From DASSQJ01 sp963730165 (GTDB lineage: Bacteria > Actinomycetota > Actinomycetes > Actinomycetales > Dermatophilaceae), in assembly GCA_963730165.1 (NCBI GenBank), contig CAVSQS010000003.1:1-64000 (forward strand): DNA of 64,000 nt, written 5' to 3'. Shown one piece after another: positions 46,169 to 55,700 of the stretch. A model generated the notes under the pieces. The model saw only the letters and a program-made list of their open reading frames with translations. It made no database searches and was not told the origin of the DNA. Every line of letters starts with the position of its first letter. Within the stretch, counting starts at the first letter, position 1. Both the position numbers and the translations under genes were made by a program.

Positions 46169-49100
46169 GTCGGCTCCTCGGCGATACGGGCGTGCACCCA
46201 CCCCTCCCGGGCGATGGCCGGCCGGTCGGGAAGCCGAGCCGTGCCAGTCGCCGCCACGATCGGGTCGTCGCGCCACGAGGTCGGCGTGTCACGAGACGCC
46301 CACCCCTGGGCGCTCGGCAGCGCCGAGACCCGCGGCAGCCGGATGGTCTCGGGGTCGACGAGCACCGGGCCGAACCGGAAGGAGGGCACGATCCGGGTCA
46401 GCGGCTCGGTGATCCACGCCCGGCTGAGCTCGAGCCGCTTGCGCGGCACGAGACCCGACGTGGCATGCACCCCGAGCCCGGGCTGCATCAGCAGCGTCAG
46501 CCTGACCGCTGTCGACGGCCGCAGGTCGAGCAGGTCGGCGTCGGTGACGTAGGACTGGGTGATCGGACGCCGGTCGAGCGTGCCGGCGAAGTCCCGGGCC
46601 GACTCGACGTCGGCGAGGAACCCACGGTGCGGGCCGCCCTCTGCGGCGGCGCTCCTGACCGCCACGTCGACGGGGTGGAACAGCGAGAAGTCGTCGCCCA
46701 CGAAGTACCCGATCAGTCCGTCGTCGAAGCGGGTGAGGGATCCGAGGCGGACCCGGAACGCCCGGTCGGCCTGCTCGCGGAACCGGGCGCGGCGGGCCGC
46801 GACCTCGGCGGGCTCGAGGCCGTAGTCGTCGCTGTCGTCGTACAGGTCGAGCTCGACCCGGGCCCGCACCACGGCGATGGGTCGGCCGATCAGCTCGGAG
46901 AGATGCTCCACCCCGGTCGCGCCGAACGGGTCGGTGGTCCACGTCGTCGTGTCGATCACCCGGAGCAGGGCGGCCAGCGGGGTCTCGTCCGGGTCGTCAT
47001 CGGGCAGTGACCGCTCGATCGCGTCCCGCTCCGCGATGGCGGCTGCGATCCTGCCGAGCGTGGGCCCCCCCGGAGGTGACGCCGGCGGACCGGTGCCGGC
47101 CGGTTCCTCACGGCCGGGGGCCGACTCCCACGTCACCTCCCGGCGGTACGAGCGGTGGAAGAGCTGCCCGACCGGCTCGCCGGTGGCGTCGAAGAACTCC
47201 AGGGCGTCGTCGGCGTGGTCCGGCAGCAGCCACCCCGCGACGGGGTTGCCGTCGAGCAGCGGTGTCGACTCGTCGACGAACGCCTCCCGGGACTCGTTCG
47301 AGGCGTCGAGGAGCCGGAACTGCAGCCGGGCCGGGGTGGTGAGCCGGGGAGCGAGGTGGATCGGGGCCTGGTCCGCGCGAGTCGACGGGCCGCCCCCTCG
47401 GTCGTCGACGCGGGGGTCGACGAAGGGATCGGCGACCTGGGTGAGTGGGATCCGGTCGTCCAGGTCGAGGGTGCGTCCGAAGGCGTCGACGACCCTGACC
47501 CGCTGGAGGCGCACGAACCCGGCCCGCACGAGCTGGGGCAGCCGGGCCGGCTTGGGATCGCTGTGCGGCGCGCCCTCGGCGACGTACTCGACGTCGGTGT
47601 CGAAGCCGAGCAGATGGTCCGTGAGGCCGTCGAGGGTGCCGGTGAGCAGGTCGGCCCAGCGGGCGTCGGCGGCCAGGGCGTCGAGCGCCTCCTGGTCGGA
47701 GGCGCTGAGGACGCCGGTGCCGGCCGCGTCGAGACGCTCCTCCTCGTCGAGGAATCGGTCGATGGCGTCGCTGAACGCCTTCGCTCCCGACGACGCGAGC
47801 AGCGAGCGGCCTCTCAGGGCCAGCCCGGTGAGCTCGGGGAGCTCCTCGTCCGGCTCGAGGTCGAGCTCGCCGAGCGTCCACGCCCGCCCGGGGCGGTCGG
47901 TGAGCTCGGCGACGAGGTCCCACTCGACGTAGAGCGGTACCCACGCCTGACGCCAGTAGGTCACCGCGACCGGTGACGGCGGCGTGCCGTCGCGCAGCGA
48001 GCTCGACAGCAGTCGGGCGACGTCACCGGTGCGAGCCTGCAGGTGCTTGTCGAGGAGCACCTCGGCCTCGATCCTGGCTTCGACCTGCTGCGTGGTGATG
48101 CCGCTGCGGGGCGGCACCAGTCGGGCGGTGTGCCACGTGTAGCCCGGGTCCAGCAGGGCGGCCTCGCGGACCAGGTCCGCCACCTCGGGGGGGAGGCCTC
48201 CGTGGGAGACCGGATCGACCAGTCTGGAGCCCTCGATCAGCCCGCCGAAGCAGGTGCTCCACTGGCCCGAGACGCGGCACCCGAGTCGTTCGTCCGCCTC
48301 GAAGCGGCCGTCGTACCCGTGCCGGAGCGACCGGTTCAGCCCCCGGATGGTCAGCGCCGGGTCGATCGCGAGGTGGTAGCGCGGCAGCGGGCGGGTGACC
48401 GTCGTGAACGGTGTCGCCCGGGTGAGGTCGGTCACCACACCCGACAGGGCCGCCGTGAGGCCGACACTCGACGCCGTGGGGAAGCGCCGGTCGCCGAAGC
48501 CGAGGACGACCGGTCCGAGCCCACCCTCGCCGATCGAGTACCCCCCGGCGCTCGGCGTGGTCGACGTCGCACCGCTGGGGATCGCCTCGGGCCGGACGGG
48601 GTCGGCAGTGCGGATGATCTCGGTGGTGCTGCCGGCGTCGCGCGACCGGAAGCCGTCGCGATGGATGGCGGTGTCGACCTCGCTGAGCCCGTCGGGTGTG
48701 GCGTACTCCTCGACCACGCCGTGCCCGAACGCGGCGAGCAGCCGCTCGTGGTCCTCGCGGTCGGCCGCGCTCGACCCGGACGCGACCATCCGGCTGAGGC
48801 TGTCGGTGCTGGTCGGTCCGACCGCGATCGCCGTTGCGGTGGACCGAGGCCGCGGGTCGGGCCCGACGGCATCGCCTCGAACGCCGTAGACGGTGCCGTG
48901 GTAGAGGCTCTGGCGGGCCCGGGTCGGGCGGTCCGGTCGCACGACGGTGACGCCGTCGCGAAGCTGGAGGTCGCCCATCCCCAGGATGGCGTCCCGGGCG
49001 CTCGCCGGGACCTCGCCGATACCCTCCATCTCGATCATCGCCTCGTGGGCCAGGGCCTTGACGTCGTCGATCCGTCCCCGCAGCCCGGCGGCCAGGCGGT

Positions 49101-49878
49101 CGAAGTCCGTATCGTCGACCTGCCAGCCGAGCTCGTCGAGCGCGGTCCGCAGGCCCGACCGCGTCGAGGCGGGGTGGAGCGGGTCGAGGTCGGGACGGGA
49201 GTACCACCCGGCCACGACGTACGTGTGTGGGCCGCGGCGGTCGGCTGCGGTGGTCACGTCGTCGAGCGGGTCGTGGAAGGCGAACCGGTTGCGGACGTTG
49301 TCGTACACCGCCGCCCACCCGAGATCGCCGCCCGCCACGGCGGTCAGCGCCGACGGGTCGAGGGCACGCCCGGTGCGGGGCCGGTCGCTGCGCCAGCCGG
49401 TCAGGTCGAACGACTCGCCCCGCTCGCTCTCGACCACCCACGCGCGGACCGGTCGCCGTGCGGTTCCCGTGGCCCGGCCGATGCGCACCACCACCCAGCG
49501 GTTGGGCAGGGGCCGCATCCGCAGGTCACCGTCCTCGACGTCGGGATCGTCAGGGTCGGGCGGCGTGGCCGCGGTCAGCCCGTCGGGCAGCGCCCAGTGC
49601 AGGTGTACGCCGGCGGGTAGGCCCTCGGCGTCCGTGAACGGGTCGGGGAGCCGCTCGTCCGGGTTCTCGTCGAGGGCCCGCGACCGCACGTCGCCCCGGG
49701 TGCCCGCACCTCGCGGGCCGACGACCAGCGCCTGCACGTCGACCGGGACCAGCAGCCGGGGCTCGCGCGGGAGGTGGAGGTCCAGCGTCGACACCATCTC
49801 GGGCGTCAGCTCGGGACGGAGCACCCCCCAGCCCGGGTCGAAGACCTCGGAGCTGCCCTCGATGAAGAAGCTGCTCAC
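46165..49878 (-). CDS. very large protein of unknown family (operon gene 5)
   Basis: The product is 1237 residues from GTG 49878, overlapping gene 4 by 4 bp; the longer open frame upstream lies over gene 4 and is rejected. Visible motifs are GVHLHWALPDGL (91-102) and PLPNRWVVVRIG (123-134), then a long soluble chain with an acidic helical part. I recall the HWALPD/PNRW pair from other huge uncharacterised bacterial proteins but cannot verify it. No signal peptide, TM or catalytic motif seen. It reads as one intact frame. Confidence 0.7.
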   Translation of the reverse strand: MSSFFIEGSSEVFDPGWGVLRPELTPEMVSTLDLHLPREPRLLVPVDVQALVVGPRGAGTRGDVRSRALDENPDERLPDPFTDAEGLPAGVHLHWALPDGLTAATPPDPDDPDVEDGDLRMRPLPNRWVVVRIGRATGTARRPVRAWVVESERGESFDLTGWRSDRPRTGRALDPSALTAVAGGDLGWAAVYDNVRNRFAFHDPLDDVTTAADRRGPHTYVVAGWYSRPDLDPLHPASTRSGLRTALDELGWQVDDTDFDRLAAGLRGRIDDVKALAHEAMIEMEGIGEVPASARDAILGMGDLQLRDGVTVVRPDRPTRARQSLYHGTVYGVRGDAVGPDPRPRSTATAIAVGPTSTDSLSRMVASGSSAADREDHERLLAAFGHGVVEEYATPDGLSEVDTAIHRDGFRSRDAGSTTEIIRTADPVRPEAIPSGATSTTPSAGGYSIGEGGLGPVVLGFGDRRFPTASSVGLTAALSGVVTDLTRATPFTTVTRPLPRYHLAIDPALTIRGLNRSLRHGYDGRFEADERLGCRVSGQWSTCFGGLIEGSRLVDPVSHGGLPPEVADLVREAALLDPGYTWHTARLVPPRSGITTQQVEARIEAEVLLDKHLQARTGDVARLLSSSLRDGTPPSPVAVTYWRQAWVPLYVEWDLVAELTDRPGRAWTLGELDLEPDEELPELTGLALRGRSLLASSGAKAFSDAIDRFLDEEERLDAAGTGVLSASDQEALDALAADARWADLLTGTLDGLTDHLLGFDTDVEYVAEGAPHSDPKPARLPQLVRAGFVRLQRVRVVDAFGRTLDLDDRIPLTQVADPFVDPRVDDRGGGPSTRADQAPIHLAPRLTTPARLQFRLLDASNESREAFVDESTPLLDGNPVAGWLLPDHADDALEFFDATGEPVGQLFHRSYRREVTWESAPGREEPAGTGPPASPPGGPTLGRIAAAIAERDAIERSLPDDDPDETPLAALLRVIDTTTWTTDPFGATGVEHLSELIGRPIAVVRARVELDLYDDSDDYGLEPAEVAARRARFREQADRAFRVRLGSLTRFDDGLIGYFVGDDFSLFHPVDVAVRSAAAEGGPHRGFLADVESARDFAGTLDRRPITQSYVTDADLLDLRPSTAVRLTLLMQPGLGVHATSGLVPRKRLELSRAWITEPLTRIVPSFRFGPVLVDPETIRLPRVSALPSAQGWASRDTPTSWRDDPIVAATGTARLPDRPAIAREGWVHARIAEEPT

Positions 49879-50828
49879 GGTCCCTCCCCCGGTCGGCGGT
49901 CCATGTACTGGAAGAGCTGCTCCTCGCCGAAGGTCGCGGTCATGACGTCGCCGAGCCGCACCGGCCCTGCGCCGAAGCGCTGCCGGTACGGGTACTGGAG
50001 CATCTGGAGTGCGAGCTCGGCGGAGTCGATCCGTGCGCCCAGCAGGCCCTCGGTGGAGCCGGGAGCGGCCAGCGCCTCGCCCGCAACCACCAGCCGCCGG
50101 CGGAGCTCGGTCATGTGGATCACCCCGGCCGATCCCTTCCGGAACGGCACGGCGACGACCCGACCGGCGTTCTCGCCGTCCGCGGGGTCCCGGACGTCGA
50201 GCATCCACGATCCGGTCGGCTCGCCCGGCTGCCGACTGCGGACGCCGAACTGGATGCCCTGCCGAGGCTCCTCGATCTCGAGCCGGTCCGGGATGTCGGC
50301 GAACATCGCCAGCATGACCGCGGGCGACAGGCGCTCCATCCGCATGACGTCGAGCTGGTGCTCGGTGCCGCGCACGGTGCGGAACGCCCGGATGTGCATG
50401 CCAGGCCAGCCGGACACCGCCCGCGACCGGAGCAGGAATCCGGTGACGTTCGCCGCCTCGCCTCGGGCCGGTGGGCTCACCCACTGGGAGCGCTCGGCGT
50501 CGTCGACCCTGGCTCGGAGTGCCTCGTGGACCTCGGCCACGTTGGTGCGGTCCCGGGTGCCGTAGGTGCCCGCGCCGATCGCGCCGTCGACGAGGGCGTC
50601 GGTCCAGTTGCGATCGAGGTGGAAGAACCGGATCGTCTCCGGGCGCAGCAGCCCGTCGTCGGGCACGAGGTACTCGAACGGCACACCGTGCAGCAGCCGC
50701 AGCCGCCCGAGCCAGTCGATGACGTGCTCGGCGGCGACCGGGTCGCTGGTGGGGGTGACGCCGACGCCTGGCTGTGCGCCGAGGACGCTGTTCTGGAGCA
50801 CCTGCTCGGCGCTGATGTGGACCTTCAT
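49875..50828 (-). CDS. hypothetical protein (operon gene 4)
   Basis: The product is 317 residues from ATG 50828, with 4-bp overlaps on both sides. Recognisable stretches are GVPFEYLVPDDGLLRPETIRFF, then DALVDGAIGAGTYG, and a C-terminal LGDVMTATFGEEQLFQYMDR. No family identified. Length and overlaps suggest tight co-production with its large neighbours. Confidence 0.7.
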   Translation of the reverse strand: MKVHISAEQVLQNSVLGAQPGVGVTPTSDPVAAEHVIDWLGRLRLLHGVPFEYLVPDDGLLRPETIRFFHLDRNWTDALVDGAIGAGTYGTRDRTNVAEVHEALRARVDDAERSQWVSPPARGEAANVTGFLLRSRAVSGWPGMHIRAFRTVRGTEHQLDVMRMERLSPAVMLAMFADIPDRLEIEEPRQGIQFGVRSRQPGEPTGSWMLDVRDPADGENAGRVVAVPFRKGSAGVIHMTELRRRLVVAGEALAAPGSTEGLLGARIDSAELALQMLQYPYRQRFGAGPVRLGDVMTATFGEEQLFQYMDRRPGEGP

Positions 50829-52726
50829 GACCGCCCCCGTTCGATGAGCCCGCGGAGCGCGTCGGCATCGGTCGCGTCGACGATGCGCCCCAGCTCGGTC
50901 ACGTGCTCCCGACCCGCCGCGACCTCGTCGTCGAGGACGGCGTCGAGATCGCCGAGATCGACCCGACCGGCCAGGACGTCGCCGAAGCCGTGGTCGGGGC
51001 GGGCGCCGATCCCCGCGTCGACCGGCGACGTCGTGAGCTCGGCGCCGAGGACGTTCCGGACGAGGTCTCGGTCGAGTCCGAGCCCGGCGGCGAGCACGTC
51101 CACGTCGCCGGGTTGGACCAGGGCGGCCGCCTCGTGGATCTGGATCAGCGGGCCGAGTTCGTCGAGTGGGTCGCCCCCGATCCCGCCGGGCTCCAGCGTG
51201 GCGAGCACGAGCTCCCGGTCGAGGAAGGGGCGGCCGGCCAGGGTCGGGGCGAAGCCGGCGATCACCGGCGTCCGGACGTGGAGGTCGCGGGCCAGGGCGA
51301 AGCGCTCACGGGCCCATGCGCGAAGGGACCGCAGGAACTGGGTGTCGGACATCGCGAGGAGCCGCCCGATCTCGAACGCCGACGACAGGCTGATGTCGAG
51401 ACGTCGCTCCGCGGTGGCCTTGGCCGCCTGGTCGGCGACGTGGAACACGATCTCGCCCGGTCCGCGGGTGACCTTGGCCGGAGCGAGCGGGCCGCGGTAC
51501 CAGCTGCGGCTGGCGCGACCCCGTCGGTCCACGTGATCGAGGCCGACGTGGCCGGTTGGCGTGGTCTCGGGGACCGGTGCCCGCTTGTCTGCGGGGTCGG
51601 TGGTCGAGGTTCCCATCAGGCCGACGTCGAGGTTGACCATGTAGCCCCGGAAGTCGCCCGACTCCTCGGAGCACTCGAAGCTCCAGTGGGCGAGGACCGG
51701 GAAGCGGAACTTCGGTGCCGCGGTGGCCAACCCGAGCAGGTGCTCGATGGCGCGCAGGTCGACGTCGTGGCGCACGAAGCCCTGCGAGAGCCCGACGGTG
51801 GCCGAGTTGCCGCCGGCCGCCTCGGTGACGGGGGCCGAGCCGAGCACCGTGCCGGCCGAGTCGAGGGTGACCGGTCGGGCGTCGCCGGAGTCGACGCCCG
51901 CGACCACCCGGGCCGCCCCGGCGCCGGTCTCGATGAGGTCGCCGACCCGGGTCGGACCGGCCCGGCCGGCGAACACGAGCCGGGGCACCTCGGCAGGCGA
52001 GTCGAACAGGTCGGCCCACACGAACGGGAGGTCGACCACGGGGGCGACGTCGCCGGCCTCGGGAAGAGCGTCTGACTGGCCCTCGAGCGAGACGAGGTAG
52101 GCGCCGTACTTCGTGCCCGGAAGAGGCAGCCGGTTGGAGAGCACGACCGCGACGAAGCCGTCCTCGTCGGCGTACTCGCTGGCGCTGGTGTCCACCTCGC
52201 GAACGTGGGCGAGCACCTCGAGCTCCTCGAGTGACGGAAAGGCCCGGTCGATCACGGTCTGGTTGACCTCGATGCAGTCGGCGACGGCGCCCGGGGGCAG
52301 GCTGGAGGGGGCCTTGCCGGTGGTGTACGCGAGGGGGGCGTCGACGTTCGACAGGAACGTGGCCTCGGCCTCGGCGAGCACGACGAGCGCGAGCCATGGC
52401 GACGCGGACCCGCCGGACCGCTCCCACGGCAGGGTCCGCCGCTTGAGCACGATCTGCGCGAGGCGGGCCGCGAACGGGCCGGACGAGTTGGGGGGCGGGA
52501 ACACGCCGAACACCTCGGTCCCGGGCATGGCGAACCGGGGCCCGGTGACGTCGAGGTGGAAGTCGCGAGACGGGAGCGACCCGATGGCGGGGGGCGGCGG
52601 GAGGCTGGTGTCCGACGAGCTCGACGTCGGGTCGTCCTCCACCTCCTGGTCGACCTGCAGCACGTAGTGGTCGGGACCGAGCCGCGGCGTGAACCGGGGC
52701 CACAGCTTCATCGTCTTGTCAGCCAC
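50825..52726 (-). CDS. large hypothetical protein (operon gene 3)
   Basis: The product is 633 residues from GTG 52726, overlapping the giant gene by 8 bp. It begins VADKTMKLWPRFTPRLGPDHYVL. Blocks such as FGVFPPPNSSGPFAARLAQIVL, WLALVVLAEAEA and FPVLAHWSFECSEESGDFRGY suggest two alpha/beta halves with a helical C-terminus (DTQFLRSLRAWARERFALA). No signal peptide or TM, and no family recognised. It is intact. Confidence 0.7.
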   Translation of the reverse strand: MADKTMKLWPRFTPRLGPDHYVLQVDQEVEDDPTSSSSDTSLPPPPAIGSLPSRDFHLDVTGPRFAMPGTEVFGVFPPPNSSGPFAARLAQIVLKRRTLPWERSGGSASPWLALVVLAEAEATFLSNVDAPLAYTTGKAPSSLPPGAVADCIEVNQTVIDRAFPSLEELEVLAHVREVDTSASEYADEDGFVAVVLSNRLPLPGTKYGAYLVSLEGQSDALPEAGDVAPVVDLPFVWADLFDSPAEVPRLVFAGRAGPTRVGDLIETGAGAARVVAGVDSGDARPVTLDSAGTVLGSAPVTEAAGGNSATVGLSQGFVRHDVDLRAIEHLLGLATAAPKFRFPVLAHWSFECSEESGDFRGYMVNLDVGLMGTSTTDPADKRAPVPETTPTGHVGLDHVDRRGRASRSWYRGPLAPAKVTRGPGEIVFHVADQAAKATAERRLDISLSSAFEIGRLLAMSDTQFLRSLRAWARERFALARDLHVRTPVIAGFAPTLAGRPFLDRELVLATLEPGGIGGDPLDELGPLIQIHEAAALVQPGDVDVLAAGLGLDRDLVRNVLGAELTTSPVDAGIGARPDHGFGDVLAGRVDLGDLDAVLDDEVAAGREHVTELGRIVDATDADALRGLIERGRS

Positions 52727-55700
52727 GGTCGGCCGCCTCCCAACGCACGCGGGTCGACGCGCCCGAACGGGCGGTGAGCGGCCCGGGGTCGATCGCCGCC
52801 AGGCCGCCGGCGACGACCCGCGCTGCCAGCTCCTCGGCGGATCGTGTGGTGCCGACGACACCCACGAGCTGCTGGTCGGTGCCGACGCCGACGCGGATCT
52901 CCGGCCGCATCTCGCCCTCGGGCTCGAGCGGCACGACCATGACGGTGTGGTCCGGGGTCCGGACGACGGTCGGCCCGAGCGGGCGCCGTCCGCGCATCGG
53001 CGTGCGAGCGCCCCGGACGGCGAACTCGGGCGGAATGCCCTCGGCGACGCCGTCGAGGACGACGGCGACCGCCGTGGTGCCCGGCGCGAGGACAGTGTCG
53101 GCGACCCGGCTCCGGCCGAGCGAGTCGGCCGCCCGGACGACGGCCGCGTCGACCACGCCGGCCCGACGGCGGGTGGGCGGCGCGCCGGCCCGCACCACGG
53201 CCCCGGGGGTCAGCCACGCCCCGGACGAGAGCTGGACCACCTGGGTGGCCGCGAGCCAGCCGCTGTCCGTCCCGGCGCCGGCCGGCGTGAGCACGAGCCG
53301 GGTGGCCCGGACCGGGATCTCGACCGAGCCGTCGGTGACCGTGCGGTCCGCGACGATGACGTCACCCTCGTCGAGGGCGACCACCCGGACAGGCGTCCCC
53401 CGGCTCACGTGGACGGTGTCGGTTCCGCCGGTGAGCTGCCCGGGGTCGACACCGACGACGAGGACGTCGCCGGGCGGGACCGGGTGGCCGGATCCGACGA
53501 GAGCGCGTTCGACCGTCGCGGCGGTGGACCGCAGGCCCCGGTCGAGTCCGGGACGCCGGCGGCGCTCGCGCACCGGGGCGGCCGCTGCGGCCCCCGGCGC
53601 CGTGCCGACCGCGACCACGGTCGAGGCCGCTCCTCGGACCTCACCCGTCGTGGCGAGCAGCCGGGCGCCGAGGGCTGCCCCGCTGCCCTGCTGCACGGCG
53701 GCCACGGTGGGGGCGGGCACGCGGGCGGTTCGGGCGGCGCCGACCGACGTCCGTCCGAGGACGTCAGTGGCACGGCCGTCGCCGAGGGTGAGGACGGCGT
53801 CGAGCCGGGGCGGGCGCCGGGTGTGGTCCACGGTGAGGGTCGGCGGCTCGACGATGACCTCCGTGGCGACGACGCGGGAGCGGGAGCGGTCCGCGAGCCC
53901 GTCGGACAGCGACCCGATCCGGGGCGGTGCCGCCCGGTCGGCGAGGAGCGTGGACGCCACCACAGCCTCCTTCGCGTGTGCCTCGCCCTCGGTGAGCAGA
54001 CCCGCCGCGACGGTGATCCGCTCTCCCGTGACCGCCCCGACGAACCCGATCGCCGCATCGCGCAGGCGGCCGTACAGGCCACGGCTCAGGCTCGCGGTGT
54101 GCTCGGCGGTCAGGGGGAGGGGATGGACGACCGTGCCCTCGTCGACCTTCTCGATCTCGACCGCGATCGACGGGCCGACCGCGGTGGCCGGGGCGTCGAA
54201 CGCGACGCCGATGACGCTCGGGAGCACGTTGGCCGACGGCTGGGCCTTGTCGCAGCGGATGATCCGCCACATCGCCTCGGGGACCTGGCCCGTCATGACC
54301 TCGGCGTCGAGGCGGCCGGTCCGGTCGGCCCCGCTCGCCGTGCCCCGCCGCACGCGGACCCGCAGCGTGGAGTCCACGCCGAACGCGCCCATCGGGCCCA
54401 GGTCGAGTCGCTGCATGGCGATGGCCGAGGGCACGGTGGTGCCGGGCACGTCGACGACGTTGGTCGCCGCCCGGGTCTGGACCGTGAAGCCGAACTCCGG
54501 CTCGACCTGCCACGGTCTGGACGCCGACCCGTCGGGGGCGTCGTCGGGGTCGGAGCCCGACTCCGACGCGAGCTGACCTCGGGCGATCGACGCCGACGTC
54601 ACGTGACGGGTCGCTGCGGCACCGGGTGTCTCGGGCGGCGCGAGCACGTACTTGTCGGCGAAGGCGTTCCAGTCGATGAACCGGCACTGGTTGGTGTCAC
54701 CGCTCGGTCCGAACCGGACCGTCACCGTGATGACGTCGAGGTCGAGGGTGGCCGTGCCCCTCAGCTTGGGGCCGAGGATGTGGACGCGTACCCCGAAGGA
54801 GAAGCTGAGCTTGACCGTGCCGCACACGAAGAAGCAGACCCGGAACTTGACGCCGGCCGAGATCTCGACGAACACCTCGATGTCGTAGTGGAACGGGTCC
54901 CAGCTGATGAGGAAGTGGGCGCCGAGGGCGAGCCGGGCCCACACGATGCCACTGCGGTAGGCGACCTCGAGCTGACCGCCGGCCATCACCGCCGATGACG
55001 TCAGCGCGAAGTAGCAGCCGCCCTTGATCACCACACCGCCACCCGGCTCCCACGCGAAGCCGAGGCGGGGCACGTCAGGGAACGCCGACGGCTTGTCGAA
55101 CCGGGGGTGGTAGCCGCCGAGGGTGAGCACGAACTGGCCGGCGTTGGAGCCCTTGAACCAGGTCACGAAGGCGAACCCGCCGGTGAGTCGGCACTGCTCG
55201 TTGATGACCCACGAGTTGTCGGTGAGCTGCGCCAGGATCGAGAAGACACCTTCCCTGGTCGAGAAGCGGGCCTGGAGGGCCAGCTCGACCTGCACCATCG
55301 GCGTCGCGGGGGAGGGGAGGGTCATCCGGGAGATGCCGAGCAGGTTGATCTCGAGGCCGCCGCCCACCTCGACGGTGAGGACGGCCGTGGAGCGGACGAG
55401 CGCGAAGCTGGTGAACTCGAGCCCGGCGGCGAACCACAGTGAGCCCCGCTCGGGCGGGAAGAAGGCGCCCATCCGCTGGAGGGCACCCATCGGGTCCGAG
55501 GCGATGTCGCTGCCCGAGTCGAGGGCCTCGACCAGCGGATAGGTCGGGACGTCCGTGATGCTGGCCGGCGGGAGGACGCGACGGTTGATGCCCATGCCGC
55601 CGCCGAGCCCGGTGACGAAGAACTGGGGCGGACCCCCGATGGGAGCGTTGACGGCTGCGAAGAGGAAGAACGACGGGTAGGTCCCCCCCGATCCGTCGGG

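Noticed and set aside
43163..46552. Plus-strand open frame of more than 1100 codons opposite the beta-propeller gene
   Set aside because: It is antisense to a frame with clear Asp-box repeats, has a shadow-like composition (His/Arg/Gly-rich), and has no fold-like pattern.
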